A stretch of DNA of 64,000 bases from Chlamydoabsidia padenii. Its lineage: Eukaryota; Mucoromycota; Mucoromycetes; Mucorales; Cunninghamellaceae. The position numbers and the translations under genes are program-made. The notes under the pieces were generated by a model, which was given only the letters and a program-made list of their open reading frames with translations, was not told the DNA's origin and did no database searches. Of this stretch, positions 11,811-23,506 are shown piece after piece (position 1 is the stretch's first letter; every line of letters starts with the position of its first letter). The DNA lies in assembly GCA_025330725.1 (NCBI GenBank), contig JAIWND010000053.1, positions 62,001 through 126,000 on the forward strand, in the 5' to 3' direction.

Positions 11811-11912
11811 TGATGTGGACACTATAGCATATTTCCAACGTAAGTCACCGCAAAAGCCAAGCTCAAGGTACCTTGTGCCAGTATGTTCAGACTTGCGATG
11901 ACTTTTACCAGG
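11811..11912 (+). repeat. SINE-like repeat, subfamily B partial copy
   Basis: The body only, from tgatgtggacactatagc to cttgcgatgacttttacc, at the junction of modules Y and X. It also occurs inverted at 60688-60796. Confidence 0.5.
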
Positions 11913-11924
11913 AACCAGATTTCA

Positions 11925-13862
11925 TTTTCAGATAGCGGTGTTTGAAAACCAAAAAAAAAAAAAAAAAAAAAGAGAGCCACATTTAATCCTCTTCTTCTTT
12001 CTTTTTCTTCCCTCCTTCCATTTCCTCACCTTTAGCATGGCATTATGACTGTACTGTACCATCGACGATGGATTGAAAAACTACTGATTACAAGTCGCCA
12101 ACTTTCGCCAAGCACGTAATTCACCAACTACCACCACTTACAACGAATACCCAACTTTAGCACAAATATGAAACTCACGTTGGTTGGAAACGAATAGGCG
12201 AAGATGAACGAAAGTGGTGACGAAACAACTGACTCTGTGGTAATGGAGTATGTTTTACTAATGGCGATGAATCTCTAACGGAGGGAAAGGCGATGGTAAT
12301 GTTATACTGTCTGCACCCTTCAAGACTTTGATACTAATACTTTTGCTTCTCTCTTCGTATTTCTTCATGTTTAGGTAGAATAGATACATACTAACTCTTT
12401 GTGTATGGGCTATGTACTGGTGATGGACAAACTAGGGAAAAAGGTAAAGCAATCAAACAACAAGGGGAATAAGGAAGTACTGTAAACTGGGACTTTCTCT
12501 TTTGAGTTAACAACTTCATCAAGGCTCTGATACTGATACCTTTCTTTTCTCTCTCTGTCTAGGTGAATAGGTGACCCAAATACTATCAAACGTAAGCAAT
12601 AACTTGGACGGCTGATCATCTATTTACCTGAATCGACGTCTATGGTGACAATTGTGTGTAATAATGAACAACAAAGGGATTCGGCATAGCAACAACTTCC
12701 GACCATTAATTAGCACGACTATCAAAAAAGTGACCACAATCCGGTCGTGTGGATCTACCTTGATTTATCGACGAACTAGACAGCTACTACATACATTCAA
12801 CTAATAGATGCAATTAGGCATACATCAACCATGTCAGTTATATCATCACAAAATCTCTCACCTTCATGAGCATCTTATCAATAAATTGGCCTCTAAAGAT
12901 CTGGAAATGGGTGATCTTCTCATCAAAATCAATATCTCAAATGAAATATGGGCTGGGCTGGGCTAGCAATCACAATCACAATCACCAACAAAATGATGAT
13001 GATTGGCGAATGGCAACTTGAATGACTTTGGATCGATCATTAATGCTACTTCTCCCTCACATGTTATATTGGGTGATGGTCAACAAGATGATTCAAACAG
13101 GTAATTCTTTTCAATAACATGGATTGGATTGGACGATGAACAAGGTGATGGCAGTTTCTTGTTTTATCTTTCTTCCCTTCTCCACTCATATAGTTTAGGG
13201 TTTTTCATCAACCCCTCTCCTTTTAACTATAGTATAGAAATGATTCTTGTTTTTAAATGGTTATAATAAAAAAAAATCATATGTAACACTTTATACATAG
13301 GACTTTGTGATAAACGGAAAAGTATTGGGTGGTTGATTGTCTGTTGGCCTAATAAATATGGATAGGAACAAATGGTACTGAATGACATGACATTGGATCA
13401 CATATATCGTTCTCATAAAGTCAGATTTGACAAGCACGACCTCTAGTCGAGAAACTAATCTTTTACTATTACACTTCTTCCTTTTCTTTTTTTTTTTTAA
13501 AAAAAAAAACACCAATCCTCCTTCACTGAAATCGGACAGTCATGCAGAATCAGAATATATAATTGAATTTTTTTTTTTCCTTTGTGAAAAATTGTCATGC
13601 ATTCATTACATTCCTCATGGTACACCATGTCGCTCTCTTTTTATTATTTTGCTACCCCCGACATTCTATTTCCGAAAGTCCGAAACCCCGTTGTTCGAAC
13701 CCCAAAAGAAAAAAGAAAAGATCTCTCTTTACATTTCGCCATTAATGCAAAATGCTCCTTCTGCATAATCCGAATACACCAATGAAATCACTTTAAATCA
13801 CGTGCATTTAAAACCCCGACTTTGTGCTTTATATACAACCAAGCAATTTTTTTCTCAGTTGA
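11925..13862 (+). repeat. Repeat module X, copy 2
   Basis: Direct repeat of 4195-6296, somewhat shorter through small deletions, again ending at a tRNA-Arg gene with a TATATA-rich string upstream. No gene called. Confidence 0.85.
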
Positions 13863-13936
13863 GGGACTATGGCCCAATTGGACAAGGCGTCTGACTACGA
13901 ATCAGGAGATTCCAGGTTCGACCCCTGGTAGTCTCA
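13863..13936 (+). tRNA. tRNA-Arg(ACG), copy 3
   Basis: Same 74-base sequence as 6297-6370, with anticodon ACG in loop CTACGAA. The 3' flank shares the string gtcacgtgactttt with the other copies. Confidence 0.95.
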
Positions 13937-13978
13937 TCCTCATTTTTTGCACCCGTTGGCAAAAAGTCACGTGACTTT

Positions 13979-14460
13979 TGTTACGGTTGAATGTAATGTA
14001 ACTTGATCGTGATACGACTAAATCTGGTAGGTGTTAGAGTATCTTGTATTGGGGCTATAACTGGTTGTTGTTATGGCAACAAAGGTAATAAAAGTAAGTT
14101 TTGTTTTGTAAAAGAGTAGTGAGCACCAGAATCTTTTTGGTTTAGATTCAACTTTTGAGTTGTAGTTGAATGTACTTGCAAATATAAGAGAAAAAAAAAA
14201 AGAGAATCCCAATTTGGAACGCGGGATTTAAAAGTAAGATCTTGCACCAAAGTAAGATCACAAAAGACTATAGTTATGTTTGTAAGGTAGCTGTAAGTAA
14301 AACAAATGGCAATAGTAAAGCCAATAAAAGTAGTACCAAATTAAGATCACAAAAGACACAGTTACACTTGTTATATAACTTGATAGACAAAGTAGATAGT
14401 TAGGAGAGAATCCCCTTGATAAGTTTTTTGTTATGAGAAACTTTTATATTGTAAAACCTT
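13979..14460 (-). repeat. LTR-like repeat, copy 4
   Basis: It starts TGTTACGGTTGAATG 42 bases after the tRNA and carries gtagtgagcaccagaat (from about 14116) and the same downstream blocks as copy 1 at 369. The far end is diffuse. Confidence 0.5.
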
Positions 14461-15162
14461 CCTCTAGTTTAAAATATATTAGTATGAATCTCCCTTTATT
14501 ATCAAAACAAGTTATTTCATAACACAGAAGAGGACGGGCAGTAGTTGCGTTTATCTTTTCTTAGCAAATCAACCTTAATGCAAACCATCTTTGATAGAAT
14601 ACACAGAACTACACTTGATCCTTGAAAAAAAGTTAATCTATCCGAACATGTTTTTAAAGGTACTGTATAATAAACACAAGTGACTTTATCAGATGGGAAG
14701 AAAAAGTGAAAAGAAGACTGTGGTTTTCCATATTAGGAATCCCAAGGAAGATGAGTTCAATTCCCGCACTTTGTCCATTGTCTTAGCCTGCTACCTATGT
14801 ATAGTAGCTGATAAAAAGAAAGCATGAATCCACTCTATTGATATCGCTATTAAAAAGTTGTGTTTTGCCTATGATAGGATACTGGCGGGAGTTGAAATTA
14901 TACTTTTTTCATGCATGAATACACCGCCCCTTTTCGTTCTACATCATCTCTTGTCACCTTTTCCACCACCACCACCACCAACAATATAAAAGCATCAGTA
15001 CACACCTGATTTATTGGATCCATTGGTATACAAAAGTAGTATTTGTTTTTATTAACTAACTAATAAAAGTATACAATTGTTATATACAAGCATATAGCAA
15101 AAACAAAAAAAGGAAGGGGATAGAGCGGTAAGTACTAATTACAACTAATGGAAAGGAGGCCA
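14461..15162. other. Spacer, no gene seen
   Basis: AT-rich boundary between the repeat island and the gene block. There is a CAC/CCA run at about 14965 and a TTCATGCATGAA string near 14910. I see no coding frame with support. Confidence 0.5.
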
Positions 15163-16331
15163 TTAATCCTTGTTTTCCAAATGACAGGTTTTTAATCGTA
15201 GGTATCCAACTGGAGCAAATGCATCATCCGAGTGAACCACCGTTTCAATTTCATCCCTATTCGAGAAAAAGAGAGAAAGATACTGTCAGTTAGTACATGT
15301 CATTCCAATCGATATAGAAGACTTACAATACAATACGTTTCTTAAATAAAGGACAATCCAAAGTAAAAGTTTCATATTCACCACCTTCACCACAGATATG
15401 AAGATCATACTTGTCATTCTATATATGTATATATAAAAAAAAGTGAGTCTATTTCCAATCGTGCCCTTCCCCATCTAGATTCTTTTTATTTTTATTTTAC
15501 CAAAGCACATAGTTCAGGATACATTTGTCCAATTGTTTTACCAAGATGAGAGGCTTTTAAACCCATAGCCGCCACTTTGATGAGAATAGCATGAACACCA
15601 GCATCAACCATTTCTGCCAATAATTCCTTTTGATTCCTTTCCCACAGATAGGCCAGTGATTTCAATCCAAATCGATCACAACTACAAATAAAAGAGGAAG
15701 GTTACGACACTAATAATGACCCCCCTTTGTTTTTTTTTATATAGTGGACATTACACATGTTCTACACGGACACGTTGGTAATTTGACATGATGGCACCTA
15801 CAGACACTGCTTGGATATCAGGATGTTTTTCCTAAGTATAAAAAGACACACTTCATTAAAAAAAAAAGGATTGTTGTTGTTGTTGTTGTTCATTATTCTT
15901 GTTGTCTTACCAGTACTTCTTTTATTAAAAAGTAAAGATCTTCTGTTTCGTCATTTGTGGTGGTAGTGTATTCGTAATCTTGTGCAATGGGTTGACCGGT
16001 GATTTCACGTCGATAAAGTGGAAGTTCCATACATTCTGCGTAAAAGTGAATAGCGTCGTGACCAACTGTTTGGTACATGTAACTATCCAATTCATCTACA
16101 AGATATCAACACAATAGCTTTTAGGACACAACCATTTGTTCTTCATAAAGTGTTTACCTTTTCCTGAAGCAGTTGGTGGTTTCAAGTTGGCCAAAGCAAC
16201 AATATCATGGCCATGAGCAACACACTGCATCATATTATAAGCACTATCTTTCCCACCACTAAAAGAACAGTTTAGTATCAGCATGTCTTCCTCTTTCTAT
16301 AAGCCTACCTTATCAGAGCAAGTACTTTCAT
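15163..16331 (-). CDS. DPH6: Diphthine-ammonia ligase (Dph6)
   Basis: Catalyses the last step of diphthamide synthesis on elongation factor 2, ATP-dependent amidation of diphthine. Seven exons. Exon 1 (16309-16331) encodes MKVLALI plus AG; joining it to exon 2 (from 16258) gives [11 protein letters not shown], the ATP-binding PP-loop. Later exons give [44 protein letters not shown] and [17 protein letters not shown], all hallmark blocks of the family. The protein ends HLENKD after roughly 265 residues, so it is the short animal-like form without the C-terminal RidA-like domains of yeast Dph6. A promoter variant, TTCAAACCCCG, lies about 100 bases upstream. Confidence 0.95.
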
Positions 16332-16613
16332 TGGTTGGTATTTTAAAATAAAGGTGAAAGAGAAAGAAGGAAGAGGTTCCTCCCCCCCCTTTTTTTTTTT
16401 TGATGCGTTCTCATGATAACAATTCAAACCCCGCCTTATCTTACTTCCACCGAACGCGGGAAAATCAAAATCCATATCCATTAAAAGACGTTTTAATTCC
16501 TCTCATACTCTTCTAGTTGTGAAGAAGTATAAGGCTAGGATACTTCATCATGTCGTTTGATATCGGATGATGGGGGGAGATGAGTCTCCTTTCTTCTTAC
16601 TGGTCAGTGAAGA

Positions 16614-16624
16614 CGGGATTTGAA
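16614..16624 (+). promoter_or_regulatory. CGGGATTTGAA motif
   Basis: One of at least ten exact copies of this 11-mer in the window. This one lies about 55 bases before a TATA box at 16677. Confidence 0.4.
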
Positions 16625-16676
16625 ATATGAGTGGCTTTTTGGGACAAGGGAATAAATTTTTTCAAGGCATGAAAAC

Positions 16677-16911
16677 TATAAAAGGGGCAAATGTCAACTT
16701 TATATTTCAACCTTCTTTTCTACTTTTTACTGTTTTACTTTTTGGACTTTTGGGTAGCAATAGCTTGTTTGTAATCTAATAAACACTCTTTGTTGTCACT
16801 TTATACTTTATAATGGTAAGTTATACTGCTAAAGAAGAAGACGAAAGAATAATTTCCATGTTAACTAATCACCCCTTTTAATCTTTATAGTCTTTATTGT
16901 CCGTGTGGTAG
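16677..16911 (+). other. Candidate small spliced transcription unit
   Basis: TATAAAAGG at 16677 is the best TATA box in this spacer. About 135 bases later ATG (16813-16815) abuts a consensus donor GTAAGT. A branch-like ctaatc and acceptor ctttatag (ending 16890) complete a 75-base intron. Spliced, the frame is ATG TCT TTA TTG TCC GTG TGG TAG, only seven codons. It could be a short leader peptide, a non-coding RNA or a distal 5' exon of the purine gene that starts at 17299. Confidence 0.3.
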
Positions 16912-17221
16912 ATATAGTTTGTAATACTAGTTTAGAGATTGGGGTCATTTGAACGGGTTGCTATGATATACATGATGATAATCCATCATAGGATGGTTGA
17001 CTGAACTCTTTGATGAGTCAAATATGCACCACCACTCTGATTGTTCATAGTAGTCCACTAGAATGACTCATTCTACTCTTTTTGAATAAATTTTTTTTTT
17101 TTTACTCTACTTTATTTTTACCTTTGTGTGTGGCTGGTCGGGACGGAATCCGAAAAAAAAAGATGTCCAGATCAGGCAGTCACCAGCTCAAACTTTTTAT
17201 TTAGGCGGGGAAAAGGTTGAT

Positions 17222-17250
17222 CTTTTTTTTTTTTTTTTTTTTTTTTTTTT
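17222..17250 (+). repeat. Poly-T tract
   Basis: A run of 28 T residues about 50 bases before the ATIC start codon, part of a T-rich promoter. Confidence 0.9.
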
Positions 17251-17298
17251 CTCACTTCTCTTCCCAATACTACTTTTTTTTTTTTTATACTTCCCACA

Positions 17299-19419
17299 AT
17301 GTCTCAAAAGATTGGTAAGTTAAAACAATGGGGTATATATGCTCTACTAACTTTTTTTTCTTTCTCTTTCTGTATGATATAGCCATCCTTTCCGTCTATG
17401 ATAAGACTGGTCTCCTTGACTTTGCTAAAGAACTCCATGCTTTGAACGTCCGTCTTCTTGGTTCCGGTGGTACTGCCAAGTTGGTCCGTAATGCTGGTAT
17501 TCCTATTGGGTAAGTACACTTGACTAGTTGAATGGGATTGGGTTAATGCGCGTCATGACAAGCTCATGACTCCGGGGGGGGTGTTGTTTGAAACTAAAAA
17601 TAACAAGAACCGACACTCACTCGCTCTTTTATGACTTGTTAGTGATGTCTCTGAAATTACCAAGGCTCCTGAAATGTTGGGTGGTCGTGTGAAGACTTTA
17701 CATCCTGCTGTCCATGGTGGTATCCTGGCCAGAAACATCGAGAGTGATGAAAAGGACCTTGCTGAACAACACATTGACAAGATTGATATTGTGGTATGTA
17801 ACTTGTATCCCTTCAAGGAAACCATTGCCAACCCTGATGTGACCATTCCTCAAGCTGTGGAAGAAATCGATATTGGTATGCATATAGAAAAAAGAGATCG
17901 AGTGAATAGGTAGGGGTTAAAACTAACATTTTGTTATTCTCTTACTTACTAATAGGCGGTGTTACTTTACTCCGGGCTGCTGCCAAGAACCATGCTCGTG
18001 TGTCCATTGTATCTGATCCTTCTGATTATGCTACTGTGATTTCTGAACTCAAGAACGGCCAAGTCAGCCAAGAAACCCGCAACACACTCGCTCTCAAGGC
18101 CTTCAACCATACCTCTGACTATGATGAAGCCATCTCCAACTATTTCCGTCAACAATACTCCAAGGACACTGCCATGATGCCTCTCCGTTACGGTGCCAAC
18201 CCTCATCAAAAGCCTGCTCAAATCTACACCAAGGAAGCCAAGCTCCCTGTCACTGTTCTCTCTGGTTCTCCCGGTTATATCAACTTTTTGGATGCCTTGA
18301 ACGCCTGGGGTCTGGTCAAGGAACTCAAGGAAGCCACTGGTATTGCTGCTGCTGCCTCTTTCAAGCATGTCTCTCCTGCCGGTGCTGCCATTGGTTTACC
18401 TTTGAACGACACTGACAAGAAGGTGTATCAAGTGGATGATTTGAAGGAATCTTTGACTCCTTTGGCTAATGCTTATGCTCGTGCCCGCGGTGCTGATCGT
18501 ATGTCTTCCTTTGGTGACTTTATTGCCTTGTCTGATACTGTGGATGTGGCTACTGCTCGTATCATCTCCCGTGAAGTGTCTGATGGTGTGATTGCTCCTG
18601 CTTATGATGATGCTGCTCTCGATATCCTCAAGAAGAAGAAGGCTGGCAAGTACTGTGTCCTTCAAATGGATCCTAACTATGTCCCTGGTGATCAAGAACT
18701 CCGTCAAGTCTATGGTTTATTCTTGGAACAAAAGCGTAACAACATCAAGATTGAATCTTCCTTGTTCAACAACATTGTCACCAAGAACAAACAAGTAAGT
18801 AAAATGAGGAAAAAAAAAAAGAGGTATGATATAGATTCACTCATAATTCTTCTTCTTTTTGATATAGTTACCTGAACAAGCTCTGATTGATTTGACTGTG
18901 GCCACTATTGCTCTCAAGTACACTCAATCCAACTCGGTCTGTTACGCCAAGAACGGTATGGTGATTGGTCTTGGTGCCGGTCAACAATCCCGTATTCATT
19001 GTACTCGTCTTGCTGGTGACAAGGCCGATAACTGGTGGTTGCGCCATCACCCCAAGGTACTCGCGTTTGACTTTAAGAAGACTGCCAAGCGTGCTGACAA
19101 GTCCAATGCCATTGATCTCTATGTGACCAACCAAATTGGTGAAGGTGAAGAACGTGAAGCCTGGGAATCCTTCTTCAACACCGTGCCTGCTCCTCTCACT
19201 GCCGACGAACGCAAGGAATGGATGGCTCAATTCAACGACTCGGTGATATCCTCGGATGCCTTCTTCCCCTTCTCTGATAATGTCTTCCGGGCTCGTAAAT
19301 CTGGTGTCAAGTATATTGCTGCTCCTTCTGGATCTGTCCAAGACGATGTCGTGATTGCTGCTGCTGACGCTAATGATATGGTATTGGCTCATACCAACTT
19401 GCGTCTCTTCCATCATTAA
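17299..19419 (+). CDS. ADE16: AICAR transformylase / IMP cyclohydrolase
   Basis: Bifunctional enzyme of the last two steps of de novo purine synthesis, cytosolic. Exon 1 is ATG TCT CAA AAG ATT G (17299-17314) and joins to [18 protein letters not shown]. The cyclohydrolase domain shows [19 protein letters not shown] and [19 protein letters not shown]. The transformylase domain shows [26 protein letters not shown] (catalytic Lys-His), [13 protein letters not shown] and [19 protein letters not shown]. It ends NLRLFHH after about 590 residues, the family's usual size. Five exons; the intron after Q in the KNKQ-LPEQ segment is about 75 bases. Fungal names are ADE16/ADE17; which paralog this equals is not decided. 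Confidence 0.97.
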
Positions 19420-19541
19420 AAAAAGAAAAAAACTCATCCTTTTCCTTTTATTTTTTTATATACATGTAACTTCTCTTTATCATATCATTAAATAAAATCC
19501 ATTGATTGTATCTTTTTTGAACTTGCGGGTGCGTGAAGTGG

Positions 19542-19552
19542 CGGGATTTGAA
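19542..19552 (+). promoter_or_regulatory. CGGGATTTGAA motif, CNB1 promoter
   Basis: The motif, within GGCGGGATTTGAA, ends 83 bases before the calcineurin B start codon. It is placed as a promoter element. Confidence 0.45.
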
Positions 19553-19634
19553 TCTTTAAAAAAGTGAAGTCTGGGGATTTTTGTATTGAACTTTTTTTTT
19601 TTCTCCTTTCTCTTTTACTTTTATATACTTAACC

Positions 19635-20284
19635 ATGGGTCAATCAGGTTCCCATCTCGAGGACATGGTGAACTCTTCCAACTGTAAGTTATATAAAAAG
19701 AAAAGAATAAGGGTAGGGAGGGGGATCACTAATACATTCTTGTTTTTTATAGTCTCTGCCGAAGAAATCCAACGACTTTACAAAAGATTCATGAAACTCG
19801 ACAAGGACAATTCAGGCTCCATTGACAAGGACGAATTCCTCTCTATTCCTCAAATCGCCAACAATCCTCTAGGCTCACGGTTAATTGCCATCTTTGATGA
19901 AGACGGTGGTGGCGATGTCGACTTTCATGAATTCATTAAAGGCCTCAGTGCGTTTAGTGCTCGTGGTAACAAGCGTGAAAAACTAGAATGTAAGCAAATG
20001 GAAACAACAACAACAAAAGAATAGACACACTCACGATTCTCTCTATAGTTGCCTTCAAGGTATATGATATGGATCGGGATGGGTTCATCTCTAATGGTGA
20101 ACTCTTTTTGGTACTCAAGATGATGGTGGGAAATAACTTGAAGGATAACCAGTTACAACAAATTGTCGACAAGACGATCATGGAGGCCGATAAAGATATG
20201 GATGGTAAAATTAGCTTTGATGAATTCTTAATGATGGTGGAAAATACCGATGTGGCCAACAAGATGACTCTGGAAAGCTTTTAA
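19635..20284 (+). CDS. CNB1: Calcineurin regulatory subunit B
   Basis: Ca2+-binding subunit of the calcineurin phosphatase. Exons 19635-19683, 19753-19989 and 20049-20284 give 522 bases, 173 residues, the family's usual length. MGQSGS is an N-myristoylation signal. Four EF-hand loops can be read: [36 protein letters not shown] and [12 protein letters not shown]. All have acidic first and last positions, so all four look competent. In Mucorales calcineurin controls hyphal versus yeast-like growth (known of the family, not visible here). A CGGGATTTGAA motif lies in the short promoter shared with the 3' end of the purine gene. Confidence 0.97.
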
Positions 20285-20655
20285 CCTCGCATAATCTTTA
20301 CCCTTCATTATTACTTTTATCATTCCCCCCTTCCTCTTCTTCTTCTTTTTATTTATTTATAATAATTAATAAAGATCAATCATTATTATATATTTATGTC
20401 TTGGTGTGCGTTGTAAAAATAGAGTACTGGCTAATTGTATAGTATAGGTGAGTAGTGTGATCCTTCTTTATCCTGTTGTTTAAGATGATGTCTCCTATAT
20501 GGTATCGGTTGGGTGTCGTTCAAGTCTATACAATCATTTATCTCTATGATGTCCTTGCTCACATATCATCCCCAATGGAACTTTTTTTTTTTTATTCATG
20601 TTCAATCTTGATACAAAATCTCGACACTTCCTTTTTTGGAGCTGGGAATAAAACA

Positions 20656-21763
20656 TTACGGATAGTCGGCCCTGAACCCTTCATTTGTTGAGCGAGGATG
20701 GATAACAACGGGATCAATACCGTTGTTTGTACCATTGGGTTGATGCGCTCTCATATGATCCATCGACAGTGTATCTTGATATTGTTGTTTCAATTCGCCA
20801 ACCAGATACCCCACATAAGAATACACCGAGAAAACATAAATGCACTTAGAAGAAGAAAAAAAAATGTCATTCATGCATAACCATATTCGGGACATGACTT
20901 ACACTGGCAATCATGTCTCTGCAAAAGACAGCAATTCCAGTCATGTTGTTCATTTGCATTTTTAAATCACAGATGGTCGCTACCAAGGGATTGAAAGGCC
21001 CCATCTCCATTCTGCATGAATCATAGAATGAGTGGCTATTCATCGAGTTGTTTAGTAATCGAATACTTTGATCCCCAAAAGTCATGACGAAAAACAGGAT
21101 TCCTGGTTTCCAAAAACTGTTAGCTATAGAGAGTTTTTTCTAAAAAACAAGGTATCATCAGAAGGATGGTGATGAATATGGTTTGAAAGCCTACCGTATT
21201 GATGATAATCATGTCCATAATAAGACACAGTAGTACAATCACATACATGAAGAGTTGAAAAATGGCTTCGACCATGGAAGCACTGATCGTCTTGCCATGG
21301 TGGACAACTAGTTTTCCCAAAAAAAAAAAAGGGGGGGGGAACATGATTGATTTTTTAAATCCCGGTCGCACGCGCGCCTTCCCTACTACATTTTTTTTTT
21401 TTTTTTTAATATTACCGTTGACAGCTTCTATTCCAGATTCATGCAGATCATCAATAGTACGAAGCTACATATATATAAAAAGAGAAAAACAGAACATAAG
21501 TCAGGAGAACTCAACTCGCATGATCAAGTGAAGCGTACAATGAATAGCATATTGAAAGCCATGGCAATATATTTGTAAGCAGTGTACGAATCCATCAGTT
21601 TTCGGCGTAATAAAGAAATACCACGATGATTTTGTTGCTGAGATCTTATCAATGGAGGATGGATAGTATAAGGTAAGTATGGCATTATTGAATAAGAAAA
21701 AAAAAAAAAAGAAGGAAAAGGTCTCTCAGTTCTTGATGCTTTCGGAAGATTTCTCTCTGGCAT
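20656..21763 (-). CDS. Four-TM membrane protein, unknown function
   Basis: Not recognised. Five exons join cleanly: ...YIAMAFNMLFI, LRTIDDLHESGIEAVN, VVHHGKTISASMVEAIF..., KKLSIANSFWKPGILFFVM..., and CIYVFSVYSYVGYLVGELKQ..., ending TNEGFRADYP. Four hydrophobic segments are visible: around KYIAMAFNMLFIL, LFMYVIVLLCLIMDMIII, ILFFVMTF and IYVFSVYSYVGYLV. A short Asn/Cys-rich stretch lies between TM3 and TM4. The tail after TM4 is polar, about 60 residues. The start is uncertain: ATG 21763 reads through a poly-T-encoded SFFFF run, and ATG 21685 (MPYLPYT) may be the true one. It is divergent from the next gene across about 90 bases. Confidence 0.7.
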
Positions 21764-21852
21764 GATTTTCAAACACCGTATTTCAAATTCCGATAATTCC
21801 CATTATATACAGTAGCTGCCCCCTCTTTATTTTCTTTTCTTTGTTTACACCA

Positions 21853-22881
21853 ATGGCAGAACTTGATTACTCTGATTATGATGATACTAGTGCTGTCACA
21901 AGCATTAACCATCCAAGTTTTATCAAAACTCAAGACTCACCTATAGGATCTCGTCATTCTAGCACCAACCCATCATTAGGTTTGTAAGTCCCCCCCCTTT
22001 TTTTTTGTTTATTCAAACTAAAACAAACTAACCCGTATTCTTTCTTGTAGTGGATTCTCGCCAATCATCTCACATTAGTGGTATTCGTCATCCTTCTGTT
22101 ATTTATAGCCAGCACTCACAACCCTCAAAGGAAGCCACCTCCTTGGGGTCATTCCATTATAGTGACTTTGAACAAGAATTACTACAAGACACTTCACTGC
22201 CTCACTCTGTTAACTCAGTCCTTGAATCAGCAGCACCCTCCGAACTATCTTTAGACGACCATACCACACAACAACGCATGGATCATTCTTTTATCAAGCA
22301 ATTCGATATCCACTCGTCGTCATCTGTATCGAGCCATAGCAGGGTATCACATATGACGGATATGATGGAAAACAAGTGCCTTCAAATGCAGGAATCACTC
22401 AGCCATCGTATACAGGTAAAAAAAAAAAAAAAAAAAGTCCTAGTCGTTTATTTAACTATCATCAACGGATCCCTTTGTAGATGTTGGAAGACAAGTTTGA
22501 AAAGACGAGCCTGGATAGATCAAGAATCAGCCATTCCAAAGGTAAAAGAAAGAGTCATTGTAACCTGTGTATCTAACTAGTCTTTCTGTAGAATTCGAGC
22601 CATCGAAAGAGGAATCATCTTGTCAACAACAACGTATGATGGACTTGCAACAGTTTGTGGATCGTGTAGATACTTTGGTTTGGAATACACCATGGCTATC
22701 ACCAGTTATCAATACCGAACATGTATGTGATCGACATCGGGCATGGAGTGAACGGATCATACAAGAACGTCAAAAGGCGGTGGCTGGACAGCCCTACTCT
22801 AAAGAACGGCTGGAGGCGACAATGGATCGTTTGATGGAATGGGCTGAATCTATACGTAGAAACAATCAACAAAGGCGGTGA
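21853..22881 (+). CDS. Coiled-coil protein, unknown function
   Basis: Not recognised. It starts MAELDYSDYDDTSAVTSINH, acidic and Ser/Thr-rich. The exon 1 to 2 junction is ambiguous: donor GTTTGT with acceptor ttgtag, or donor GTAAGT with acceptor cattag; both keep IRHPSVIY in frame. The middle holds ELLQDTSLPHSVNSVLESAA and a helical MQESLSHRIQ-MLEDKFEKTSLDRSRI segment that is probably coiled coil. The C-terminal exon (after GAATTC) encodes LQQFVDRVDTLVWNTPWLSP and ERLEATMDRLMEWAESIRR, helical with a conserved-looking Trp pair, and ends NNQQRR. There is no signal peptide and no TM segment. A cytoskeletal or adaptor role is possible but unsupported. Confidence 0.7.
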
Positions 22882-23506
22882 TGTTGGGTGTTAGTTTGTT
22901 AGTTTTATATATTATTGAATAAAAATCATTTTTTTTTTTTTTTGCCTTACTCGATACATGATCTTGATTTTTACTTGATATTTTTATTATTGTCATCTTG
23001 GATCCCATTACTGTCCCTATAGTGTTAGTTTAATACTTGATCATATCAGCCTTTGAAAAAGGCGGGATTTAAATTCACTAATCCTTCATGCCGTTGTCTA
23101 CTTTACGTATGGTTAAAATGGAAAATAAAGAAGCAGAGGACTACATCGGGATTTAAATATTCAAAACCTTGTTTGGTTTTGCATTAAGATCTTTTTAAGA
23201 CAATCCGCCGATCCACAGAATGACATAGTAGGTATGCTACTATAATGAACGATATCATTTACATACAAGAAGATGGATGATGGCTACCTTTTGCTTTGCA
23301 GTTCAAACCCAGCAAAGGGAGCTAGACAACATAGTAGTAAGACAATTATACATGTTTATTATTTATTTAAAAAGTATTGTCGGGGGGGGGAGGGGTAAAA
23401 CAGGTGAGAGTATGAGAGGAGTAAAGTCTAGAATATACATGTATTTCAATTTAAGCTAACTACAAAGGGGATTCTGTTACTATATATAAAAAAGATCGCC
23501 ACCAAC
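22882..23506. other. Spacer between convergent genes
   Basis: It contains poly-T, two CGGGATTTAAA variants (23063-23073 and 23147-23157) and a G8 run. There is no supported gene. The 60-codon frame at 23277 has no family features. Confidence 0.5.
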
